From Qipengyuania flava (GTDB taxonomy: Bacteria; Pseudomonadota; Alphaproteobacteria; Sphingomonadales; Sphingomonadaceae), in NCBI RefSeq assembly GCF_011762005.1, contig NZ_JAASQU010000004.1:207108-271107 (forward strand): a stretch of DNA of 64,000 bases, in the 5' to 3' direction. Both the position numbers and the translations under genes were made by a program. Every line of letters begins with the position of its first letter. The stretch's first letter is position 1. The notes beneath the pieces were generated by a model. The model was not told the DNA's origin, searched no databases, and worked only from the letters and a program-made list of their open reading frames with translations. Shown here piece after piece: positions 36,044 through 42,159 of this stretch.

Positions 36044-36784
36044 TTAGCCGAGGCGCATGAGCTGCGCGCCGCTTTCGTCGATTTCGCGTGCGGTCGAAAT
36101 GAGCTTGCTGCGCATGGCGAACAGCCGCTGCGCATCGATCATGTCGACCAGGACTTCGGTGGTTTTGACATTGGACTGTTCGAGCGCGCCGACCTTGACG
36201 GTAGCTGCCTCGTCGCCCGGCAGGATGCCCCCGCCCTCGACACGGAACAGGCCGTCGAGCCCCTTGCTGACCGGAGAACCTTCCCACGTGGCCAGCTTGA
36301 TCCGGCCGACCTCCGCGGGCGGCTGGTCGGGCGCGGCGGGATCGGCGATGGTGATCGTGCCGTCGGGCGCGATTCCGGGGATGCCGACCGGCGGAATGGT
36401 GATCGGGCCGTTCTCGCCCAGCACAGGGCGCCCCTCGCCATTGACGAGAAGCCCCGTTGCCGAGATCGAAAGGTCGCCGCGTCGCGTATAGGCTTCGGTT
36501 CCGTCGACCGCCTGCACCGCCATCAGCGCGTCGGTTTCGATCGCGATATCGAGATTGCGACCGGTATCCACGATTTCGCCCGCAACCATATTCGCGCCGC
36601 GCACCCTGGCGGTCTGCATCGCGCGCGCCTCGTTGGGCTGGCCCTCGATGGTGACGGCGCGCTGGTCGAGCATCTCGGCCCGAAAGCCGAGCGTGTTGGC
36701 GTTCGCCATATTGCTCGCGATGACGCGCTGGCTGTCCATCGACGCGCGCATGCCCGAAAGCGCTGTATGGATGAGGCGATCCAT
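36044..36784 (-). CDS. flgF: Flagellar proximal rod protein FlgF
   Basis: A 246-residue rod protein. N-terminal MDRLIHTALSGMRASMDSQRVIASNMANANTLGFRAEM shows the rod/hook helix with NMAN in place of NLAN; the C-terminus has SNVKTTEVLVDMIDAQRLFAMRSKLI. Its order directly before flgG is the usual flgF-flgG pair. Five bases separate it from the flgE stop. Confidence 0.94.
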   Translation of the reverse strand: MDRLIHTALSGMRASMDSQRVIASNMANANTLGFRAEMLDQRAVTIEGQPNEARAMQTARVRGANMVAGEIVDTGRNLDIAIETDALMAVQAVDGTEAYTRRGDLSISATGLLVNGEGRPVLGENGPITIPPVGIPGIAPDGTITIADPAAPDQPPAEVGRIKLATWEGSPVSKGLDGLFRVEGGGILPGDEAATVKVGALEQSNVKTTEVLVDMIDAQRLFAMRSKLISTAREIDESGAQLMRLG

Positions 36785-36789
36785 GGCGA

Positions 36790-37602
36790 TCAGGTCCGCA
36801 GGTTGATGACGGTCTGCGAGATCTGGGTCGCGGTGTCGATCGCCTTGGCGTTGGCCTGGAAATTGCGCTGGGCGGTAATCAGACCGACCAGCTCTTCGGC
36901 AATATCAACATTCGAACGCTCGAGCGCGCCCGACAGCAGCGAACCATAGGCGCCCGAGCCGGGCGAACCGTAGCTGGCGGGACCGGACAGGCCAGTGCTT
37001 TCCCAGTTTGCCGAACCAACCTTCTTGAGGCCGGTGGGCGAGATGAAGCTGGCCAGCGCCACGGCGCCGATCGGTTCGACCGAACCATCGGCATAGGATG
37101 CCTGAACGAGGCCGGTGGAGGTGATCGTGACACCCGCAAATTCGGAACCTGCGGCATTGGTCGGCGGGACCTGTGCATCGCTCACTGCATTGCCGGTGAC
37201 CTGCCCGTTCGCATCGACCGCGAAAACCTGCAGGCGGTTGCCCGCGCTGTCGGCGATGTTGCCGCTCTCGGTCATCGTGAAAGATCCGGCGCGCGTGTAA
37301 AGCGTCGAACCGTCGCTGGCCGAGCGCGTGGTGAAGAAGCCGTCGCCCGTGATCGCGAGATCGAGCGCGGAGCCAGTCTGCTCGACCGGGCCAAGCGCGA
37401 AGTTCTGGGTGATCGATTCCACCGAGGCACCGATGCCCTGGATCATGCGCGGGTTGGTCAACGCCGAACCGGCGACGATCTCGGAAAATTCGGTGCGGCT
37501 GCGCTTGAAACCGTAGGTCTCGGAGTTCGCGATATTATGCGAGATCACGCCGAGCGAGGTCTGCGCGTTCTTCATGCCGTTGAGCGAGGTGTAGAAGGAC
37601 AT
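36790..37602 (-). CDS. flgE: Short flagellar hook protein FlgE
   Basis: A 270-residue hook subunit. The N-terminus MSFYTSLNGMKNAQTSLGVISHNIANSETYGFKRSR and C-terminus SNVDIAEELVGLITAQRNFQANAKAIDTATQISQTVINLRT are typical, with LDLAITGDGFFTTRS following the first domain. Typical FlgE has 390-450 residues with a D2 domain; this one is about one third shorter, consistent with a loss of the outer domain or a very compact D1. The context (directly after flgD) supports FlgE rather than a second rod protein. Confidence 0.85.
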   Translation of the reverse strand: MSFYTSLNGMKNAQTSLGVISHNIANSETYGFKRSRTEFSEIVAGSALTNPRMIQGIGASVESITQNFALGPVEQTGSALDLAITGDGFFTTRSASDGSTLYTRAGSFTMTESGNIADSAGNRLQVFAVDANGQVTGNAVSDAQVPPTNAAGSEFAGVTITSTGLVQASYADGSVEPIGAVALASFISPTGLKKVGSANWESTGLSGPASYGSPGSGAYGSLLSGALERSNVDIAEELVGLITAQRNFQANAKAIDTATQISQTVINLRT

Positions 37603-37617
37603 CGTATGTCTCCTGGA

Positions 37618-37902
37618 TCAGATTTCGGAAGCGGACTGGGTGGTTTCGATCAGCAGGTCGAGCTTCTCCGCGATCTGCTCGAGCGTGGCATTGGTTTCGG
37701 AAACGCCGGCGAGCGAAGAGAACTGCGCCATCTGTGCGAGCATTTCCTTGTTATCGACCGGGTCGAAGGGGTCCTGCTGCTGCATCTGCACGGTCAGCAG
37801 ACGCAGGAAGTCGCCCTGCCCCAGCGAATCCATTCCGCGGCCGGTGGTCGCGGCGGTCGTCGTGGTGGCGCCGGCCACCTGATTGGTCGTCGAAGTGATC
37901 AT
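37618..37902 (-). CDS. flgD: Truncated or minimal hook-capping protein FlgD
   Basis: A 94-residue protein with only the conserved N-terminal segment of FlgD: GQGDFLRLLTVQMQQQDPFDPVDNKEMLAQMAQFSSL, which is unmistakable. The C-terminal tudor/FnIII cap domains of standard FlgD (about 220 aa) are absent, and no remnant of them is readable in the 15 bases before flgE. The frame is intact, with a clean ATGA overlap to flgC, so it looks like a naturally short form rather than a fresh pseudogene. Confidence 0.85.
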   Translation of the reverse strand: MITSTTNQVAGATTTTAATTGRGMDSLGQGDFLRLLTVQMQQQDPFDPVDNKEMLAQMAQFSSLAGVSETNATLEQIAEKLDLLIETTQSASEI

Positions 37903-38309
37903 TTCATCCTCATCGTTTCGAGCATGAGTTGCTTGGCGGTCGACATCGCTTCGACCATGTTGCGGTACTGGCGCGAGGCTTCGAGCATCTCGACCATCTC
38001 GGCATTCTCATCGACCGGGGCTTCCCAGACGTCGCCATTCTCGTCGGCGAGGGGATGGCCGGGGTCGTGGCGACGTATCGCGGCGACATCCTCGCGCACG
38101 ACACCGCCGACACGGACCGATGAGAGGCCCGAAGCCCGGTCGAGTTCCTGTTCGAAGACGGTGCGCATGGGCCGGTAGGCCTCTTCCTCGCTGCCGGCGA
38201 TCGAGCCGGCATTGGCGAGATTGGAAGCCGCCGTATTCATGCGCACGAGCTGCGCGGACATGGCGCGATGGCCGACCTGAAAGAAGGAGGTGGGGCCGCT
38301 CATCGTCAT
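37899..38309 (-). CDS. flgC: Flagellar proximal rod protein FlgC
   Basis: A 136-residue rod protein. The first helix is MSAQLVRMNTAASNLANAGSI and the C-terminal helix is NAEMVEMLEASRQYRNMVEAMSTAKQLMLETMRMK. A much longer open frame extends upstream to 38684 but runs through flgB; the ATG at 38309 overlaps the flgB stop (ATGA) and gives the normal length (about 135). Confidence 0.93.
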   Translation of the reverse strand: MTMSGPTSFFQVGHRAMSAQLVRMNTAASNLANAGSIAGSEEEAYRPMRTVFEQELDRASGLSSVRVGGVVREDVAAIRRHDPGHPLADENGDVWEAPVDENAEMVEMLEASRQYRNMVEAMSTAKQLMLETMRMK

Positions 38310-38653
38310 TCGCCCCGGATTGCGCGGGTGACGGTTTCGACCCGCCCGCGCAGGAAATTGAGCGTCGCGGTGTAAGCGACCGCGTTTTCCGCAAAGGCCG
38401 CCTGCTCCGTCGACATCTCGACCGTATTGCCATCGAGGCTGGCCATCGTCGGAATGCGATACTGGATTGCCCCGTCGGTCGCGCGGTCCGCCGCTGCGCC
38501 GCCCAACCGGGCCTGCAGCGCGGATGCGAAATCGACGTCGCGGGCCTTGTACCCCGGGGTTGCCGCATTGGCGATATTCGAACCGAGCACACCCATGCGC
38601 TGCGACCGGATCTCCAGTGCCGCCCCGTGTATGCCGAACAAACCTTCGCTCAT
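38306..38653 (-). CDS. flgB: Flagellar proximal rod protein FlgB
   Basis: A 115-residue rod protein: LFGIHGAALEIRSQRMGVLGSNIANAATPGYKARDVDFASAL is the classic FlgB N-terminus. It is the first gene of the long flgBCDEFGHIJKL-motAB run. The ribosome site GCGGAGG is six bases before the ATG, and a consensus sigma-54 promoter lies just upstream (38687-38702). Confidence 0.94.
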   Translation of the reverse strand: MSEGLFGIHGAALEIRSQRMGVLGSNIANAATPGYKARDVDFASALQARLGGAAADRATDGAIQYRIPTMASLDGNTVEMSTEQAAFAENAVAYTATLNFLRGRVETVTRAIRGE

Positions 38654-38686
38654 CTGAGCCTCCGCAAAAAATTACGGAACCCAATC

Positions 38687-38702
38687 AGCAAGGGGCGTGC
38701 CA
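38687..38702 (-). promoter_or_regulatory. Sigma-54 promoter of the flgB operon
   Basis: On the minus strand TGGCACG-CCCC-TTGCT matches the sigma-54 consensus perfectly, including the ten-base gap between GG and GC. The start would fall near 38676, 23 bases before the flgB ATG. It should drive the entire flg-motAB transcript down to 29194 unless internal promoters exist. Confidence 0.88.
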
Positions 38703-38709
38703 AACCGCC

Positions 38710-38782
38710 TTTGCCGGCTCAAAACCCCCGAAATCGGGCGAAAGCGGCAGCATGTGGCAAGCTTTTGCCGGATAGCGGCAAA
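38710..38782. promoter_or_regulatory. Repeated TTTGCCG half-sites (candidate FlbD enhancer)
   Basis: Three related elements lie upstream of the flgB sigma-54 promoter: TTTGCCGGC (38710-38718), GGCAA-GCTT-TTGCC (38756-38769) and TTTGCCG-GATAG-CGGCAAA (38764-38782). The last two overlap as perfect inverted repeats. Distances to the promoter (about 35-105 bp from the start) suit an enhancer-binding protein, most likely the FlbD-like activator at 59073. Confidence 0.6.
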
Positions 38783-38796
38783 GTTCGTCCGCTGTA

Positions 38797-38823
38797 TAAA
38801 ACTCGCCCTTGCCGCGCCGTTCT
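38797..38823 (+). promoter_or_regulatory. Sigma-28-type promoter of the MotA/ExbB-like gene
   Basis: TAAA (38797-38800), fifteen bases, then GCCGTTCT (38816-38823). It follows the TAAA-N15-GCCGATAA flagellar sigma-28 pattern and shares GCCGTTCT with the flgM promoter candidate. Transcription would begin near 38830, just ahead of the AAGGAG ribosome site. Confidence 0.6.
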
Positions 38824-38846
38824 GCTCGACAAGGAGTAGCTACCCG

Positions 38847-39545
38847 ATGCTGGAAAACTGGTTCGATCCCGAAGCGATCGCCATCGTGCTGTGCGGCACG
38901 CTGGCCGCCACGATGCTGCGCTGCGGCCTTGCCGACAGCCGCATCGCGCTGGTCGCTTTGCGTCGCCTGTTCGGCAAGAAGTTCGATCCGGCGAAGGCCA
39001 AGGCGGAGCTGGCCCTGCAGGTCCGCGAGATCGCCGACGACGGCTTCCTGCGCGCAGAACCCCGCCATTTCGGCGACCCGGAATTCGACAGCCTATCCGA
39101 CCTGATCATCACCCAGCGCTCGATCCAGTCGCTGCATGGCGCGCACAGGACGTTCGCGACAGCGCGCCTCGCCCATGCGCAGACCGCCACGCGGGTCTTC
39201 GAAAGCGCCGCCGAACTGGCGCCTGTTTTCGGGCTGGCCGGTACGCTCGTCGCCCTGGCGCAGGCACCAGCAGGCGCGCCGCAGGGCGGCGGACTGGTTG
39301 GCGCGATCGCGATGGCGGTGGTCACGACGCTGTACGGCCTGATCGCAGCCAATTTCATCTTCGCACCACTGGGCAACGCCATTGCCCGCAAGTCGCGCCG
39401 GGAAGAGAGCGGTCGCGAGGAAGTGCTGACCTGGCTGGAGGATAGCGTCCGCCGCGTGGATGCAGCACGACCGCGCCCTGCCGCCGACACGCCCTCTATC
39501 GAAGAGGTGCAGACCGACGCCGAAGCGGCGCCAGCTGCGGCATGA
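38847..39545 (+). CDS. MotA/TolQ/ExbB-family proton channel-like protein
   Basis: A 232-residue membrane protein. It has an N-terminal helix (AIAIVLCGTLAATML), a cytoplasmic stretch of about 90 residues, then the MotA/ExbB channel domain: ELAPVFGLAGTLVALAQAP and GLVGAIAMAVVTTLYGLIAANFIFAPLGNAIA. It ends in a charged then Ala/Pro-rich tail. It is shorter than MotA at 30026 (287 aa) and clearly not a duplicate. Ribosome site AAGGAG. It overlaps the next gene (ATGA), whose product has an ExbD/MotB-style Asp in its sole membrane helix. It could be an accessory stator or an unrelated energy-transducing channel. Confidence 0.82.
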   Translation: MLENWFDPEAIAIVLCGTLAATMLRCGLADSRIALVALRRLFGKKFDPAKAKAELALQVREIADDGFLRAEPRHFGDPEFDSLSDLIITQRSIQSLHGAHRTFATARLAHAQTATRVFESAAELAPVFGLAGTLVALAQAPAGAPQGGGLVGAIAMAVVTTLYGLIAANFIFAPLGNAIARKSRREESGREEVLTWLEDSVRRVDAARPRPAADTPSIEEVQTDAEAAPAAA

Positions 39546-39961
39546 TCCCGCGCGTGACTTCGGGCTGGCAGACGATCACCGCCGATCTGGCGCTGATCCT
39601 GTTCCTGATTACCGCGCAGGCGGTAGCGAAGCCGCATGAGCCCGAAACGGCTCCGGCGACCGACACTCCCCCTGCCGAATCCACCGCGGCACTGGCCATG
39701 CACCGCCCCGCCAGGGGTGAGAACATCAGCGAGTGGCTGGCCGCCAGCGTCAGCGACGAGCGTCAGGTCGCAACGATCGCGATCGACTACGCGCCCGGCA
39801 ACAGGAACATTGCGCTGACCGAAGGCACGCGGTTGCTCGGCAATGCGGACGCTGCGCGCGTAACCGCGCGGTTGGTCCTTGCCCCTGCAGCGCGAAACGC
39901 GACGCTGGTGTCGATCGATTACCTGCGCGAAGGCGAAGCTGGCACGGACCTTGCTCAATAA
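39542..39961 (+). CDS. Small single-helix membrane protein, possible ExbD/MotB-like partner
   Basis: A 139-residue protein not assigned to a named family. Residues about 11-28 form one membrane helix, TITADLALILFLITAQA, with an Asp at its start like the proton-binding Asp of MotB and ExbD. A Pro/Thr/Ala/Glu-rich linker follows (about 30-48), then a C-terminal domain of about 85 residues (ISEWLAASVSDERQVATIAIDYAPG and following) with no OmpA-type peptidoglycan motif. The start overlaps the stop of the channel-like gene (ATGA), so the two proteins are made together. Partner role is inference. Confidence 0.7.
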   Translation: MIPRVTSGWQTITADLALILFLITAQAVAKPHEPETAPATDTPPAESTAALAMHRPARGENISEWLAASVSDERQVATIAIDYAPGNRNIALTEGTRLLGNADAARVTARLVLAPAARNATLVSIDYLREGEAGTDLAQ

Positions 39962-40017
39962 GCTGGCGAACGCCTCCTCGCGAGGGGGCCGAATGCCAGA
40001 CGGAGTCAGGAACGACC

Positions 40018-40533
40018 ATGCGCCACATGTTTCTCGGATCACTCGCGGCCGCCGCGCTTGCGGCCACGACCGCCAACGCCGCCACGCCGATGGACCTTTC
40101 GATCATCGATCGTGCAGTGGCCGATTTCACCGGCGCCACGATCGGACAGCCCGGCGGGGCCAAGCTTCCCGTCGACCGGCGCCTGCGCCTGGCCAGCTGC
40201 AACGCCCCGCTCGACCTGCAATGGTTCGGTCGCGACCAACGCTCCGTGCAGGTCGCCTGCCCCACTGCCGGTTGGCGCATCTATGTCGCGGTCGACGCTG
40301 GCGCAGGCGGAGGACATGGGGCTTCCCCACAATATGGTCAGACGCTCGTCAAGCGGGGCGAGAATGTCAGCATCCTCGTCCGCGGCAGCGGTTTCACCCT
40401 CACCCGGCAAGGCTCTGCCGTCGAGGATGGAGCGCAGGGCGAATGGATCAAGGTTCGCGCGACCGGCCAGCGCACGGAAACCCTGCGCGCCATGGTCATC
40501 CGGCCAGGCCAGGTCGGCATCGATTTGCCGTAA
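40018..40533 (+). CDS. flgA: FlgA, P-ring assembly chaperone
   Basis: A 171-residue periplasmic protein. The signal peptide is MRHMFLGSLAAAALAATTANA. The mature part holds a SAF-like domain with LPVDRRLRLASCNAPLDLQW, VACPTAGWRIYVAV and the C-terminal VKRGENVSILVRGSGFTLTRQG followed by ETLRAMVIRPGQVGIDL. The ATG at 40018 follows AGGAACGACC. A much longer frame upstream (to 39733) overlaps the previous gene and is rejected. The gene starts 56 bases after the small membrane protein gene. Confidence 0.9.
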   Translation: MRHMFLGSLAAAALAATTANAATPMDLSIIDRAVADFTGATIGQPGGAKLPVDRRLRLASCNAPLDLQWFGRDQRSVQVACPTAGWRIYVAVDAGAGGGHGASPQYGQTLVKRGENVSILVRGSGFTLTRQGSAVEDGAQGEWIKVRATGQRTETLRAMVIRPGQVGIDLP

Positions 40534-40565
40534 CCGGCAATTTTCTTGCCGGGGTGTTAAACCCC
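40534..40565 (+). promoter_or_regulatory. CCGGCAA inverted repeat and second stem between flgA and flgM
   Basis: CCGGCAA-TTTTC-TTGCCGG (40534-40552) starts immediately after the flgA stop. A second stem, GGGGT-GTTAA-ACCCC (40551-40565), overlaps it. There is no T-run. The first palindrome has the same TTGCCGG core as the sites upstream of flgB, so it may be an FlbD site near the flgM promoter; it could also act as an RNA hairpin. Confidence 0.5.
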
Positions 40566-40583
40566 AGCATCGTTCGCCGTTCT
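40557..40583 (+). promoter_or_regulatory. Sigma-28-type promoter of flgM
   Basis: TTAA (40557-40560), fifteen bases, GCCGTTCT (40576-40583). The -10 half is identical to that of the MotA-like gene, and the spacing equals that of the flagellin promoter candidate. Transcription would begin near 40590, before the TGGAGCG ribosome site of flgM. Confidence 0.55.
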
Positions 40584-40612
40584 GTTGGATGACCAGCTAA
40601 TGGAGCGAAACG

Positions 40613-40897
40613 ATGCGTATAGTCGGATTGCCGGAATTCGGGAGCTCGGTGCGGCGGCCCAGTGCTGCCGTATCGCCAGCAGAGAAGATCACGCCCTCGC
40701 AAGAGGTCGCGGCCCGTGCGCGCGAAGCGGAGGCCCCCGTGGCCACCTCGCAGATCGCTTCGGGACGCGAGGTCCCGGTCGATCACGAACGTGTGGCCGA
40801 GATCCGCAAGGCGCTTGAAGACGGCACCTATCCGCTCATTCCCACCGAGATTGCCGACGCCATCATCGCGTCGCGCCTATACGGAAAGGTCGGTTGA
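40613..40897 (+). CDS. flgM: Anti-sigma-28 factor FlgM
   Basis: A 94-residue, largely disordered protein whose C-terminal half DHERVAEIRKALEDGTYPLIPTEIADAIIASRL is the sigma-28-binding helix pair. It holds FliA (44255) inactive until the hook is complete, then is exported. N-terminal MRIVGLPEFG differs from enteric FlgM. Ribosome site GGAG. Its stop overlaps the next start by one base. Confidence 0.9.
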   Translation: MRIVGLPEFGSSVRRPSAAVSPAEKITPSQEVAARAREAEAPVATSQIASGREVPVDHERVAEIRKALEDGTYPLIPTEIADAIIASRLYGKVG

Positions 40898-41232
40898 TGA
40901 CCCGCAAACAGGAAACGCTGGCGACCCTGCAACAGATGCTTGCACTTTTGCAGGGTGAGCGGCAGGCCCTTGCCGCCCTCGACCTCGAGCGCATCACCAA
41001 TTGCACCGACAACAAGCTCGACCTGTGCGCCAGGCTCGAAGCGGTCGAACAGGACAGTCTCGACGAGGAATGCCTCGGCGTGCTCGACGCAGTGCGTCGC
41101 CTGAACGAGATAAACCGCCGCCTGCGCAACCTTATCGCCAGCAATGTGCAGAACCGCCTGGGCGCGCTCAGCGGCACCAATGCACCCTATGCCGCGCTGC
41201 CCCGGCAGGGCCTGAGCATGGCGCACGCCTGA
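40897..41232 (+). CDS. flgN: FlgN-like type III export chaperone
   Basis: A 111-residue all-helical protein. Leu/Gln-rich helices (TLATLQQMLALLQGERQALAALDLERI and LGVLDAVRRLNEINRRLRNLI) and position just after flgM match FlgN, the chaperone of FlgK and FlgL. Sequence conservation in this family is low, so the call leans on context. The ATG at 40897 overlaps the flgM TGA; a TTG one codon earlier is not needed. Confidence 0.7.
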   Translation: MTRKQETLATLQQMLALLQGERQALAALDLERITNCTDNKLDLCARLEAVEQDSLDEECLGVLDAVRRLNEINRRLRNLIASNVQNRLGALSGTNAPYAALPRQGLSMAHA

Positions 41233-41256
41233 GCGGGCACCGCCCTCCATACGATT

Positions 41257-41272
41257 TGGCACGCCTCTTGCT
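41257..41272 (+). promoter_or_regulatory. Sigma-54 promoter of the transglycosylase-flhA-fliA operon
   Basis: TGGCACG-CCTC-TTGCT matches the sigma-54 consensus at all positions with correct spacing. The predicted start near 41283 is 22 bases before the GTG of the transglycosylase gene, and three genes follow with overlapping ends. Confidence 0.88.
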
Positions 41273-41304
41273 GAACTTCCGGGACAATCAATCCCGGAGG
41301 TTCC

Positions 41305-42159
41305 GTGCCTACAATCAGTCCAGTCCAGTCCGTCGACGTGCAGGGGGCAATCGCTCGCGCTGCCACGCGGACCGGTGTCGACTTCGATTACCTGCTTGCG
41401 CAGGCCCGGCTTGAATCGGGCCTCGATCCGAGCGCCAAGGCGCGCACGTCGAGCGCGACCGGTCTCTACCAGTTCATCGATTCCACCTGGCTGCGCACGC
41501 TCGACCGCCACGGCGCCAAGCATGGCATGGACTGGGCGGATGCCGCGATCGGCTCGAATGGCCGCGTAGCCGACCGCGCGACCCGCGATCACCTTCTCTC
41601 GCTGCGCCACGATGCCGACACGTCTTCGTTGATGGCCGCCGAGCTGACGCGCGAGAATGCGGCGGGGTTGCAGACGGTCCTCGGGCGCGAGGCGGAGCCG
41701 GCCGAACTCTACCTAGCGCATTTCATGGGCCTCGGCGGCGCGCAGCAATTCCTCGGCGCGCTGGCCAGCAACCCCGACCAGTCTGCCGCGGCGCTGATGC
41801 CGCAGGCCGCGCGCGCCAACCGCTCGATTTTCTATTCGGGTGGTTCGCCGCGCTCGGTCGGCGAAGTGATGTCGCTGATGCGCGACAAGGTGGCGAAGGC
41901 CTATGGCGATACGCCCGTGCCGGGCGCTGCGCCGCGTATCGAACACGAATTCGCCGGGCTCGTTTCGCACCAGCCGCGCAACCAGCAATCGTCTTATGGC
42001 GCTACTCTCTCTCCCGCGCCGCTGCCGCCCGCCGCGCGCGCCCGCCCCTCGATGGCGGATACGCTGCGTTCCACCTTCGGGGACAGCGGGACAGCGGGCG
42101 GGCGGGCGCACGCCAACATCGCCGCAGCCTATGACAAGTTCAGGGCGTTCGGGCTATGA
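41305..42159 (+). CDS. Flagellar lytic transglycosylase (SLT domain)
   Basis: A 284-residue murein hydrolase. The SLT fold runs from about 15 to 110: LLAQARLESGLDPSAKA carries the catalytic Glu (in ARLESG), followed by SATGLYQFIDSTWL. The remainder is a variable tail rich in Ala/Pro/Ser. There is no clear signal peptide, so export may occur through the flagellar type III apparatus. This is inferred, as for some FlgJ/SltF proteins. The GTG start has GGAGG seven bases upstream. It probably opens peptidoglycan for the rod, replacing the enzyme half missing from FlgJ (33163). Confidence 0.85.
   Translation: MPTISPVQSVDVQGAIARAATRTGVDFDYLLAQARLESGLDPSAKARTSSATGLYQFIDSTWLRTLDRHGAKHGMDWADAAIGSNGRVADRATRDHLLSLRHDADTSSLMAAELTRENAAGLQTVLGREAEPAELYLAHFMGLGGAQQFLGALASNPDQSAAALMPQAARANRSIFYSGGSPRSVGEVMSLMRDKVAKAYGDTPVPGAAPRIEHEFAGLVSHQPRNQQSSYGATLSPAPLPPAARARPSMADTLRSTFGDSGTAGGRAHANIAAAYDKFRAFGL

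Noticed and set aside
37618..37902. flgD as a pseudogene
   Set aside because: The frame is intact, overlaps flgC by ATGA, and no remnant of the missing domains is present in the short gap to flgE; a natural short form is more likely.
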